From Hyphomonas chukchiensis (GTDB lineage: Bacteria > Pseudomonadota > Alphaproteobacteria > Caulobacterales > Hyphomonadaceae): a stretch of DNA of 64,000 bases. The stretch lies in assembly GCF_000682695.1 (NCBI RefSeq), contig NZ_AWFG01000010.1, positions 1 through 64,000 on the forward strand. The letters are read 5' to 3'. This document shows, in pieces, positions 1 through 7,191 of this stretch. The position numbers and the translations under genes are program-made. Position 1 is the stretch's first letter, and every line of letters begins with the position of its first letter. Under the pieces are notes generated by a model. That model worked only from the letters and a program-made list of their open reading frames with translations. It was not told where the DNA came from and made no database searches.

Positions 1-14
1 AATTGACAATACAA

Positions 15-113
15 GGGTGGGTTGAGCGGAGCGATACCCACCTACAGGCCTCTCCCTCACAACACACAATTCCCAATCCCGCGTCACCCCCGACCGCGTA
101 GCGGTCTGGGGGC
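15..113. repeat. Two GC-rich intergenic hairpins at the window start
   Basis: A stem GGTGGGT/ACCCACC (about 16-42) is followed by an imperfect stem around ACCGC-GTA-GCGGT flanked by C and G runs (about 86-113). No open reading frame covers them. They look like intergenic palindromes or terminators of a gene lying to the left of the window. Confidence 0.5.
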
Positions 114-140
114 CCAGCTCTAAACCTCTCCCCACATCCG

Positions 141-223
141 TGATCCCGGACTTGATCCGGGATCTCAGGCGAAGGCTTCCGGGCGCCGTCGCATGAGACC
201 CCGGCTTTCGCCGGGGATGCGGA
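141..223. repeat. Palindromic intergenic repeat, copy A
   Basis: About 80 bases with a left arm containing CCCGGACTTGATCCGGGATC and a right arm containing CCCCGGCTTTCGCCGGGG followed by ATGCGG. The same architecture recurs at 237-315, 638-718 and 1018-1096: left arm, a GCGAAGGCTTCCGGGCGCC-like centre, then right arm. The arms are roughly reverse complements of each other, and each also holds its own small hairpin, as in REP/BIME-type elements. Confidence 0.75.
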
Positions 224-236
224 GAGGTTTAAAATA

Positions 237-315
237 CCGGGCTTGACCCGTGATCTCTCACCGTGATTTTCTCGACCCTTCGCATGAGGCCCCGGCGCGC
301 GCCGGGAACACGGGG
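237..315. repeat. Palindromic intergenic repeat, copy B (diverged)
   Basis: A diverged copy of the same element, with GGGCTTGACCCGTGATCTC on the left and GCCCCGGCGCGCGCCGGG on the right. It runs up to the ribosome binding region of the GIY-YIG gene that starts at 331, so that gene has almost no upstream sequence outside the repeat. Confidence 0.6.
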
Positions 316-330
316 AGCGGGGGCAAGAAG

Positions 331-615
331 GTGGCTTTCTTCACCTATATCGTGACGAACAAGCCGCGCGGCTCGCTCTATTGTGGGCAAACGGACGATA
401 TCAACCGCCGCGCCTGGGAACATCGCAACCGCGTCCTCAAGGGCTATTCCCATCAATACAATTGCACCGCGCTCGTCTGGTTCGAGACATTCGAGTCCCG
501 TGAGAACGCCCTTGCCCGCGAACGCCAGATCAAGAACTGGAAACGCGACTGGAAGATCGAGCTGATCGAAGCCGCCAATCCCGACTGGCGCGATCTCGCC
601 GATACACTGATCTGA
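331..615 (+). CDS. Small GIY-YIG nuclease-superfamily protein
   Basis: This 94-residue protein is a single GIY-YIG domain of the UvrC/YhbQ type. The motif's first strand is TYIV, near the N terminus; the second is YCGQT, about ten residues on. Downstream is the usual helix with a conserved Arg (NRRAWEH) and a Glu in the ENALARERQIKNW segment. Small members of this family are common in bacterial genomes and are presumed DNA nucleases, but few have a known role. I chose the GTG at 331, after a purine-rich GGGGAGCGGGGG tract, because the longer reading frame starts inside repeat copy B and adds no conserved residues. Palindromic repeats lie directly on both sides. Confidence 0.8.
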   Translation: MAFFTYIVTNKPRGSLYCGQTDDINRRAWEHRNRVLKGYSHQYNCTALVWFETFESRENALARERQIKNWKRDWKIELIEAANPDWRDLADTLI

Positions 616-637
616 ACCCACTCTCCTCATCCGCCTT

Positions 638-718
638 CCCGGGCTTGACCCGGGATCTCGTGCGAGGGCTTCCCTGCGCCGCCGCGAGAGCCCCCGGGTC
701 GAGCCCGGGGATGCGGCG
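638..718. repeat. Palindromic intergenic repeat, copy C
   Basis: The best-preserved copy. The left arm is CCCGGGCTTGACCCGGGATC and the right arm contains CCCGGGTCGAGCCCGGGG followed by ATGCGG. It starts about 23 bases after the GIY-YIG stop codon and ends about 50 bases before the next gene. Confidence 0.8.
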
Positions 719-770
719 TGAGGGAAGCAAGTTCCTGATCCAATCCTTCCCCACACACGTAAGAATCCCC

Positions 771-989
771 ATGACCACACCTTACGAAACCGGCACACGC
801 GTCGAGTGGGACTGGGGCCGCGGCACGGCGCAGGGTTTCATCACCGAGACCTTCACGCAGCCCGTCGCGCGCACCCTCAAGGGCGCCCACGTCAAACGAA
901 ACGCCAGTGATGACAACCCCGCCTATCTCATCCGCCATGACAGCGGCTCGGACGTGCTGAAAAGCCATTCCGAACTGCGCGAGGCCTGA
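771..989 (+). CDS. Hva1/Tudor-like small protein (DUF2945 type)
   Basis: A 72-residue cytoplasmic protein matching my memory of the DUF2945/Hva1_TUDOR family. It has an N-terminal GTRVEWDWGRGTAQG strand pair, then VKRNASDDNPAYLIRHDSG and a terminal VLKSHSEL. Those are the family's conserved G-x-x-V-x-W, R-N-x-x-x-x-NPAY and VLKxxSEL elements. The fold is a small beta barrel; its function in bacteria is unknown. The ATG at 771 is used because the in-frame sequence upstream only translates repeat copy C. The gene sits between copies C and D and may stand alone. Confidence 0.8.
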   Translation: MTTPYETGTRVEWDWGRGTAQGFITETFTQPVARTLKGAHVKRNASDDNPAYLIRHDSGSDVLKSHSELREA

Positions 990-1017
990 GAGACCCCCAC
1001 CTCTCCACATCCGCTTT

Positions 1018-1096
1018 CCCGGGCTTGCCCCGGGATCTCATGCGAAGGCTTCCGGGCGCCGCCGCGGGAGACCCCGGATCAAGTCCGGGGATGCGG
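1018..1096. repeat. Palindromic intergenic repeat, copy D
   Basis: The fourth copy within 1.1 kb: left arm CCCGGGCTTGCCCCGGGATC, centre GCGAAGGCTTCCGGGCGCC, right arm ACCCCGGATCAAGTCCGGGG then ATGCGG. It lies between two convergent genes and may also act as a transcription barrier. Confidence 0.75.
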
Positions 1097-1116
1097 ATAT
1101 TTTGCAAATATCTGTC

Positions 1117-1833
1117 TCAAGCCAGCCGCATCTCCACGCCCGCCACGCGCACGCTGCGCCCGTCCACATCCAGCCCGGCCTCGCGTGCCCGCGCCAGCAC
1201 GGCCTCGCCATCCGGCAGCGACAGGTCAAACGCCACCAGCCGTTCCACGTCGCCCTGGCTGAACACGATATCCCCGTCATCCATCTTGAGTGCGTTGCCG
1301 CTGCCCTCCGCGCCGAGCGCGCTCGCCCAGCGCGCCATCAGGCGTATCGGGTCCGGGCTCGTCAGTTCCGCGCCGATCAGACGCCCCACCGTACTGCGTC
1401 GGCGCCAGTCCGGCCCGCCCCAGCGCCACTCGCCGGCCGGCTTTGGCTGGTCCACCGAGACAATCGCCCCGCCCAGGTCTGCCGGGTGCAGATGGCTCGC
1501 GGCAATGTCTTCAAGGTCAATATCCCACACCCGGCGAATGCCGAGCGTATCCACCCGCGCGCGCGTCGCGGCCAGGTCCTCCACCTCGAAGATCGCCATG
1601 TACCCGCCCGGCCCGCCGCGCGCCATGAACCGCGCCGCCGGCGCCGTCTCCACCGTCGGCACCACGACTTCCAGAAACTGGTCGCCAATCGCGAACACGC
1701 CATTCACCAGGCCAAACTCCGCCACGCCGGGGTCCGGGAATGGCGCGTCCAGCCCGAACACGGTTTTCAGCGTGTCGATCGTGTCAGTCGTCTCGCTGGC
1801 AATCACCAGCTGGCGCAGGCGCGGGAATGGCAT
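1117..1833 (-). CDS. VOC/glyoxalase-superfamily protein
   Basis: A 238-residue protein with two glyoxalase-like halves. The first has LRQLVIASETTDTIDTLKTVFGL, then GDQFLEVVVPT and GGPGGYMAIFEVEDL, typical of VOC beta-alpha-beta-beta-beta modules. The second half begins near IGAELTSPDPIRLMARWASAL. VOC proteins are metal-dependent lyases, dioxygenases or resistance proteins; the substrate cannot be read here. The ATG at 1833 is preceded by a good CTAGGAGGAG ribosome binding site, which rules out the longer frame. The gene is divergent from the cation exporter at 2045, and the shared 211-base gap carries a CGTGCA repeat array. Confidence 0.75.
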   Translation of the reverse strand: MPFPRLRQLVIASETTDTIDTLKTVFGLDAPFPDPGVAEFGLVNGVFAIGDQFLEVVVPTVETAPAARFMARGGPGGYMAIFEVEDLAATRARVDTLGIRRVWDIDLEDIAASHLHPADLGGAIVSVDQPKPAGEWRWGGPDWRRRSTVGRLIGAELTSPDPIRLMARWASALGAEGSGNALKMDDGDIVFSQGDVERLVAFDLSLPDGEAVLARAREAGLDVDGRSVRVAGVEMRLA

Positions 1834-1887
1834 GGGTGGGCTCCTCCTAGGCTTCATTTTTGCGGACATCAGCGCATGCACGGCACC

Positions 1888-1960
1888 TTCGTGCAAGGGG
1901 CCGCCCGTTCGTGCAGGCTCCGTGCACTTTCCGTGCTTTTTACGTGCAATCATTCGTGCA
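1888..1960. promoter_or_regulatory. Helically phased array of TTCGTGCA-like octamers
   Basis: Six direct octamers matching T(T/C/A)CGTGC(A/T) start at 1888, 1908, 1919, 1930, 1941 and 1953, with spacings of 20, 11, 11, 11 and 12 bases. A seventh, inverted, core lies at 1877-1882. The near-helical spacing on one face of the DNA suggests a cooperative regulator binding site in the divergent promoter of the VOC and CDF genes. This is inference; no known operator was recognised. Confidence 0.5.
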
Positions 1961-2044
1961 GGCCGGATGGGGGAAAGCTCCGCGCTTTTGCAACGCTATC
2001 ACACACGAATTGACCCCGGCCCCAAAGAACGCCACCTGAAGCCC

Positions 2045-2983
2045 ATGAGCAGTCATTCACACGACCACGATCACGACCACGCCGATCATCAGGGCCATGG
2101 CCACAGCCATGACCATTCCCATGCCGCAGACATGACCTCGGCCGACAGCCGCCGCCGTGTCGCGATCGCTGCCGTTCTGACGGGCGCCTTCATGTTCGCC
2201 GAAGTGGCGGGCGGCCTCCTCTCCGGCTCCCTCGCCCTGCTCGCCGATGCGGCCCACATGCTCACCGATTGCGGCTCGCTCGTGCTCGCCTGGGTCGGCT
2301 ACAAGCTGGCCGAGCGCCCGGCCGACCCGCAGCGCTCCTTCGGCTTTGCAAGGATGAAGATCCTCGCCGCCTTCACCAACGGCATCCTGTTGATTCTATT
2401 GGCCATCTGGATCGTCTGGGAAGCCATTCACCGCCTCATGGACCCGGTCGAGGTCATGGGCGGCATGCTCATGGCCGTCGCCGTGGGCGGGCTCGTGGTC
2501 AACATAATCGCCTTCTTCGTGCTGCATGGCGGCAGCAAGGAAGACCTCAACATGCAGGGCGCGCTCTGGCATGTCGCGGGCGATATGCTGGGCTCGGTCG
2601 CGGCCATTGCGGCCGCCGGCATCATCATGGCCACGGGCTGGATGGCGGCCGACCCGATCCTCTCCGTCCTTGTGGCCGGGCTCGTCCTCGTGGCGGGCAT
2701 CCGCATCGCGCGCCAGTCCGGCCATATCCTCCTCGAGGGCACGCCGGAAGGTCTCTCATCTGCAGATATCAGTGCAGATCTCATCATGAGCATCCCGGCC
2801 GTTTCCAGCGTCTCCCACGTCCACGCCTGGGCCCTGACGGAGACAAAGCGCCTGATCACGCTGGAAGTTACCGCTGAGCCCGGCGCGTGTATCGAGACCG
2901 TCCGGCGCGACGTGAAGGCCCGCCTGTCAGAAGCGTTCGACCTCAGCCACGCCACCGTGGAAGTGGTTTCCGAGCCGCTTTAG
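2045..2983 (+). CDS. CDF-family divalent cation exporter (CzcD/ZitB-like)
   Basis: This 312-residue inner-membrane protein should export Zn2+ or a related metal by proton antiport. The N terminus is a His/Asp-rich metal-binding tail (residues 3-29). The first membrane segment follows, then the LLADAAHMLTDCGSL motif, whose Asp/His residues form the transport site, and the paired HVAGDMLGSV motif. Six membrane segments and a C-terminal cytoplasmic domain with SVSHVHAWAL complete the CDF architecture. I chose the ATG at 2045 because it starts the His-rich leader; the much longer upstream frame is antisense to the VOC gene. Phased CGTGCA repeats upstream suggest metal-responsive control, which is inference. 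Confidence 0.9.
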   Translation: MSSHSHDHDHDHADHQGHGHSHDHSHAADMTSADSRRRVAIAAVLTGAFMFAEVAGGLLSGSLALLADAAHMLTDCGSLVLAWVGYKLAERPADPQRSFGFARMKILAAFTNGILLILLAIWIVWEAIHRLMDPVEVMGGMLMAVAVGGLVVNIIAFFVLHGGSKEDLNMQGALWHVAGDMLGSVAAIAAAGIIMATGWMAADPILSVLVAGLVLVAGIRIARQSGHILLEGTPEGLSSADISADLIMSIPAVSSVSHVHAWALTETKRLITLEVTAEPGACIETVRRDVKARLSEAFDLSHATVEVVSEPL

Positions 2984-3085
2984 CCCTGCTGAACGCGCAC
3001 ATGAGACACCCCGCCCCTTTTACTTTGGGCCGCGAGTCGCCATACCAGTCCTGAACAGTTTCCACGCCCCTTCAGGGAGGCCCCG

Positions 3086-4066
3086 ATGGCCGATACAGAC
3101 ACGAATACCCGCCACGCCGAAATCCTTATCATCGGCTCCGGCCCCGCTGGCTGGACCGCTGCCGTCTACGGCGCCCGCGCCCTGCGCGATGTCCTCGTCG
3201 TCACCGGCATCCAGCCGGGCGGCCAGCTCACCATCACGACAGAGGTCGAGAACTGGCCCGGCGAGACCCAGATCATGGGCCCTGCCCTGATGGAAAAAAT
3301 GCACGAACACGCCGTCGCCATGGGCGCCAAGGTCGCCGACGACCATATCTCCAGCGTCGATTTCGATTCGCGCCCCTTCCGCGCAATTGGCGAAAGCGGC
3401 ACGGTCTATACCGCCGATTCCGTCATCATCTCGACCGGTGCCCAGGCCAAATGGCTGGACCTTCCCTCCGAGCAGAAATTCAAGGGCTTCGGCGTCTCCG
3501 CCTGCGCCACATGCGACGGCTTCTTCTATCGCGGCCGTGAAGTCCTCGTCGTTGGCGGCGGCAACACAGCTGTTGAAGAGGCCCTGTTCCTCACGAACTT
3601 CGCTTCCAAGGTCACCGTCATCCACCGCCGCGACCATTTCCGCGCCGAGAAAATCCTGCAGGACCGCCTGTTAAAGAACCCCAAGGTCGACGTGCGCTGG
3701 AACACGACGCTCGAAGACGTTCTGGGTGACACCGATCCGCTCGGCGTCACGGCGGCGCGGCTGAAAAATGTCGAGACCGGCGAGATCGAAGACCTGCCGG
3801 TCCACGGCATCTTCATCGCCATCGGCCACGCCCCGTCCACAGAGCTCTTCACCGGCAAGCTGGCCATGAAGCCGAACGGCTATCTCATCACCGCGCCCGA
3901 TTCGACCGCGACCGACATTCCCGGCGTCTTCGCAGCGGGCGACGTCACCGACGAGAAATACCGTCAGGCCGTCACCGCCGCCGGCATGGGCTGCATGGCC
4001 GCGCTCGAAGCCGAACATTTCCTCTCCGAACAGGAAGCGCATGCAGAGGCCGTCGCGGCCGAATAG
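3086..4066 (+). CDS. trxB: Thioredoxin reductase
   Basis: This 326-residue flavoenzyme reduces thioredoxin with NADPH in the cytoplasm. The FAD-binding GSGPAGWTAAVYGAR is near the N terminus. The redox disulfide is CATC (Cys140 and Cys143) followed by DGFFYRG. The NADPH site is VVGGGNTAVEEA, and GVFAAGDV near the C terminus is the second FAD motif. Length matches bacterial low-molecular-weight TrxB. The ATG is preceded by AGGGAGG. It converges with the tetratricopeptide-like gene at 4070, with only three bases between stop codons. Confidence 0.97.
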   Translation: MADTDTNTRHAEILIIGSGPAGWTAAVYGARALRDVLVVTGIQPGGQLTITTEVENWPGETQIMGPALMEKMHEHAVAMGAKVADDHISSVDFDSRPFRAIGESGTVYTADSVIISTGAQAKWLDLPSEQKFKGFGVSACATCDGFFYRGREVLVVGGGNTAVEEALFLTNFASKVTVIHRRDHFRAEKILQDRLLKNPKVDVRWNTTLEDVLGDTDPLGVTAARLKNVETGEIEDLPVHGIFIAIGHAPSTELFTGKLAMKPNGYLITAPDSTATDIPGVFAAGDVTDEKYRQAVTAAGMGCMAALEAEHFLSEQEAHAEAVAAE

Positions 4067-4069
4067 GCC

Positions 4070-4837
4070 CTACAGCATCCCCTCTGCCAGGGCCTCGATA
4101 TCCCGGTTTTTCTGCGTCGCCATGGCCTGTGCCAGTATGCGGGCCCTGTCCTGCATGACGCGCTCAAGCTGATCGTCCACGGGCGCGGCCAAAGCCGCGT
4201 CCAGCGCCGCGGAAATCTCGTCGCGATACTTGCGGGCATTGAGCGTCGCCAGTGCCCTTGCGAACTGCCAGTTCAGGGCGGCGTCGCCCGGGGAGGCCGC
4301 CGCCGCAGCCTCGTAATGGGCCTCGGCCGCATCCAGGCTCGCGCCCATGATCATCGCGCCCAGCATGCCGCCGCGTCGCATCACTTCCAGGTTCCAGACG
4401 GCCAGAAAACCATGCGCATAAGCATTCTGCGGGTCGTCCCGCAGCACGCTCTCGGCCAGCTGGCGCGCCTCTTCGCCATAACCGGAATCGCGCGCTTCCC
4501 TGAGGCTCATCGGACGGGCCATCAGCGACAGGGCAATCGCCTTCTGCAGGCGCCCCTCGATATGGCCGGGATCAGCCGCCAGGGCGGCATTGGCCTCGTC
4601 CAGCGCGCCCTGCAGCAGGCCGGGCGCCGGCTGGGCCTCGCCGCTGATCGCCTTGGCCAGCAGGCTGCGCGCGCTGAAAGCACAGGCATCTGCCCCGCGA
4701 TCTGCAGCGACATCAGCGATTGCCGCATCATAATGGCCAGCCGTATAGGCCTCCATAGCCGACGGACTCTGGCCCCAGGCAGCCTGGAAAACCACAAAAA
4801 TCAGGAATGACATCACCGACAGCATGACGCGTATCAT
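4070..4837 (-). CDS. Exported tetratricopeptide-like protein of unknown function
   Basis: A 255-residue protein with a signal peptide (MIRVMLSVMSFLIFVVFQAAWG, cleaved before QSPS) and an all-helical, Ala-rich body. Segments such as DEANAALAADPGHIEGRLQKAIAL and AESVLRDDPQNAYAHGFLAVW have TPR spacing, so it is probably a periplasmic helical-repeat scaffold. No catalytic motif was seen. It lies between trxB, on the opposite strand, and the tRNA gene, with no evident operon partner. Confidence 0.65.
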   Translation of the reverse strand: MIRVMLSVMSFLIFVVFQAAWGQSPSAMEAYTAGHYDAAIADVAADRGADACAFSARSLLAKAISGEAQPAPGLLQGALDEANAALAADPGHIEGRLQKAIALSLMARPMSLREARDSGYGEEARQLAESVLRDDPQNAYAHGFLAVWNLEVMRRGGMLGAMIMGASLDAAEAHYEAAAAASPGDAALNWQFARALATLNARKYRDEISAALDAALAAPVDDQLERVMQDRARILAQAMATQKNRDIEALAEGML

Positions 4838-4964
4838 ATCGCCAATCTAGGGCGGTCGGAGAGGTTCGGCCAGCGTATTGTAAAATGCCGCGCAAAAGCA
4901 GCAGGAGACACGCTTGCGAGGCGGCTCACACCCGTGTAAGAGGCGCCCTCGCATCCAGCGAAAC

Positions 4965-5041
4965 GGTTCGGTAGCTCAGCTGGTTAGAGCGCGCGACTCA
5001 TAATCGCGAGGTCGGGAGTTCAAGTCTCCCCCGAACCACCA
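4965..5041 (+). tRNA. tRNA with CAU anticodon, probably tRNA-Ile2 or elongator Met
   Basis: The full cloverleaf is readable. Acceptor GGTTCGG pairs with CCGAACC; the D-arm is GCTC...GAGC; the anticodon stem CGCGA/TCGCG carries loop CTCATAA; the T-arm is GGGAG-TTCAAGT-CTCCC; discriminator A is followed by an encoded CCA, for 77 bases in all. The anticodon is CAT. A G1:C72 pair and the absence of three G:C pairs next to the loop exclude initiator tRNA. The CTCATAA loop within GACTCATAATC resembles lysidine-modified tRNA-Ile2 of E. coli more than elongator tRNA-Met, but the two need a covariance-model test. Confidence 0.93.
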
Positions 5042-5060
5042 CTTTTCCTTCCGCAATGGA

Positions 5061-6800
5061 TCAATTCGCCTGCAGGGCGATGTCGGCATACTGGATGTCG
5101 TGTCGGTCGTCGCCCACGGTCACGGGCACGACCAGTTGGCTGATGCGCGGCATGGGTTTGCGAAAGGCGACTTCGAAACTGGTCGTTACGCCAGCGGGAA
5201 TGCGGGCCTCCCTCTCACCGTTCATTTCCACCAGACTTGATGATGACTTTATCTCCTCCCCGGCTTCATCGGTCGCCCGGGCCCCGTCCACCCTGAACCG
5301 GACCGTCTCGTCGGTGGGATTGCGCACATCGAAAACGCATTTCGGATTGTCCGGGTTTGCGCAGCCCAGGAAAACGAATTCCATGTCCCCCAGCTCGAAA
5401 ATGCCGTCCGGCACATAGGCCGCGTCGCGCCTCAGCGCCTTGATGGCCGGCGGCTCCGCATCACTCAGGTTCAGGTTTGTGAATGCCCTGGGATAGGACT
5501 CGTATTCGATATTGAGATCGGGCCAGAAGGACTGAAAGAATTCGGCCGGCGTGCGGAACGTCACGTCCCAGCTGGTAACGATTCCCGGCGGCAGCTTGCC
5601 GTCCGACTTGCCCGTCAGGCTGAGGACTGATTGGGCCGCTTTCCGCTGCCGGCTCTGGCTGTTGACGGCCAGGCCGCCATAGGTGGAAATCATCCGGTCG
5701 CTGGTGCCGGTGTTCGTCAGGTCGAACCGGCAGATCGGCGCGTCGGGATTGGAACAGCCGAGGAAATGCACCGCCACATTGTCCACCTCATAAGCATATT
5801 CCGGGTGATCCGCAGGGACAGGGCGCATGGCCCGCACATCCACCTGCCGTCCGCCGCGAATGGCAATGTCCCGGAATTCCTTGTTGAATTCGACATTGTT
5901 CACATGCAGTTCGAAACGGACCAGCTGGAAGGTGTTGGCGGGGCGATTATAGGTCACCTCGATCTGCGAGGCCTCCAGCGAAGGGATGTTCCACGTATAG
6001 TGTGATGAGGCGACGATATTACGTCCCTTGTCGTCCAGCCACCGGCCCTGCTCATTGATGGCCGAGGATGACCCGATCCAGAAATTCACGGTGTCGGGCG
6101 TCGTGTTCATGACTGACAGGACGCATTTTGGCGCATCGGGGTTTTCACATCCCTGAAATTCGAATTGCAGGCCGGAGAGTTCGAACTTCGCCCGGGGGAT
6201 GGCCTTTACCGCATTCTTCTCGGCCGTTTCGGCCTTCAGTTTCTTCACCCGCGTTTGCAGGACCGGATTGTCCGGGTCGAGTTCCAGCGCCTTCTGATAG
6301 GCGGACAGCGCCTTGGCCGGGTCGGAGGGCACGAGAATATCGCCGGCATTGCGCAGCAGGTCGGCGCGGCCCTGCGCCGGGATCGCTTCGCTCGCGCCGG
6401 AGGTTTCGGCCGTCGTGACCAGCTTTTCGGCGGCCGCTTCGGCCTGCCCCGAAACCGCCAGGAACCGCGCATCGGTCAGCGTGGGGTCTTCGGAGGCCAG
6501 CAGGGATGTCAGCGCGGCCTCGTAATTGTCCTGTTGATCGGCAGACACATTCTCACCGCGCGCATCCGCGCCAGCCATGGCGGACGTGATGGAGGCCTGA
6601 ACGATCATCGCGATCCGTTCCTCGCTGAGCTGGAGCTGTTCCTTCACATCGGCGCGGGTCGCGGCGTTCTGGTCCGGAAAGAGGCGGCCCCGGACTTCGT
6701 CATTGACGAAGACATAGATGCCAAGAACCGCTGAAAGGACGCCGACGGTCCATGCAAAGCGCGACCAGAAATGTCCCCTGGATTGATTGTCGTCGGCCAT
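5061..6800 (-). CDS. Membrane-anchored protein with three 131-residue Cys-pair repeats
   Basis: A 579-residue protein of unknown function. Residues 11-32 form one membrane anchor, followed by an extended Ala/Glu-rich region and a TPR-like helix pair near 150-190 (DPAKALSAYQKALELDPDNP). The rest is three beta-rich repeats, each opening with a G-C-x-N-P-D-x-P-x-C motif. The cysteine pairs are 218/226, 349/357 and 480/488, exactly 131 residues apart, and they are the only cysteines. Each pair probably forms a disulfide in the periplasm. The ATG at 6800 opens a hydrophilic N terminus typical of a single-pass inner-membrane protein. Confidence 0.8.
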   Translation of the reverse strand: MADDNQSRGHFWSRFAWTVGVLSAVLGIYVFVNDEVRGRLFPDQNAATRADVKEQLQLSEERIAMIVQASITSAMAGADARGENVSADQQDNYEAALTSLLASEDPTLTDARFLAVSGQAEAAAEKLVTTAETSGASEAIPAQGRADLLRNAGDILVPSDPAKALSAYQKALELDPDNPVLQTRVKKLKAETAEKNAVKAIPRAKFELSGLQFEFQGCENPDAPKCVLSVMNTTPDTVNFWIGSSSAINEQGRWLDDKGRNIVASSHYTWNIPSLEASQIEVTYNRPANTFQLVRFELHVNNVEFNKEFRDIAIRGGRQVDVRAMRPVPADHPEYAYEVDNVAVHFLGCSNPDAPICRFDLTNTGTSDRMISTYGGLAVNSQSRQRKAAQSVLSLTGKSDGKLPPGIVTSWDVTFRTPAEFFQSFWPDLNIEYESYPRAFTNLNLSDAEPPAIKALRRDAAYVPDGIFELGDMEFVFLGCANPDNPKCVFDVRNPTDETVRFRVDGARATDEAGEEIKSSSSLVEMNGEREARIPAGVTTSFEVAFRKPMPRISQLVVPVTVGDDRHDIQYADIALQAN

Positions 6801-6955
6801 GCTGCCCTCCCCTGAATCTCCAAGGAGAAAAAGCTAACCAACGTGCCTCGCAAGGCCAGAATTTTCTGGATTTGCGCGGGTCTGCCTGAGGGAGTGTGAT
6901 GCATTTATGCAACATATCCTGCAGTGGCCCTTTCGCGGGCAGGCTGTCCTCTCAG

Positions 6956-6980
6956 GGAACCATTGCCTTCACGTTCCGTT
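6956..6980 (+). promoter_or_regulatory. EcfG-type general stress promoter
   Basis: GGAAC at 6956-6960 and CGTT at 6977-6980 are separated by 16 bases, a full match to the alphaproteobacterial EcfG consensus (GGAAC-N16/17-CGTT). The start codon of the small membrane protein lies 38 bases downstream. Confidence 0.7.
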
Positions 6981-7017
6981 GGTTTTTTTGACACAGCTCA
7001 CACAACAGGACATTCCC

Positions 7018-7191
7018 ATGATTAAATTAGCGCTCCTATTTCTGGTGATCGCAATAGTGGCCGGTATTCTTGGGTTCAGCGGCCTCGCCGGCGCGGCCGC
7101 AAATATCGCCATGTTTCTGTTCGGCTTGGCATTGATCATCTTTATCGTACTGCTGGTTCTAGGGCTGACCGTATACAAGAAAATCACGTGA
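7018..7191 (+). CDS. DUF1328 (YtjA-type) small membrane protein
   Basis: A 57-residue protein made of two hydrophobic segments around [15 protein letters not shown] and [19 protein letters not shown], ending in a short basic tail. The GxLGFxGLAGAAAxIA centre is the DUF1328 signature; 57 residues is the family's usual size. Such proteins are often induced in general stress responses of alphaproteobacteria, and the EcfG-like promoter at 6956 fits that. The longer in-frame ORF starts upstream of this promoter, so the ATG at 7018 is preferred. Its stop codon overlaps the GTG start of the next gene. Confidence 0.85.
   Translation: MIKLALLFLVIAIVAGILGFSGLAGAAANIAMFLFGLALIIFIVLLVLGLTVYKKIT

Noticed and set aside
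1025-2044. Long plus-strand extension of the CDF exporter frame (652 codons in all)
   Set aside because: It is antisense to the VOC gene and lacks any family motif; the His-rich leader at 2045 is the family N terminus.
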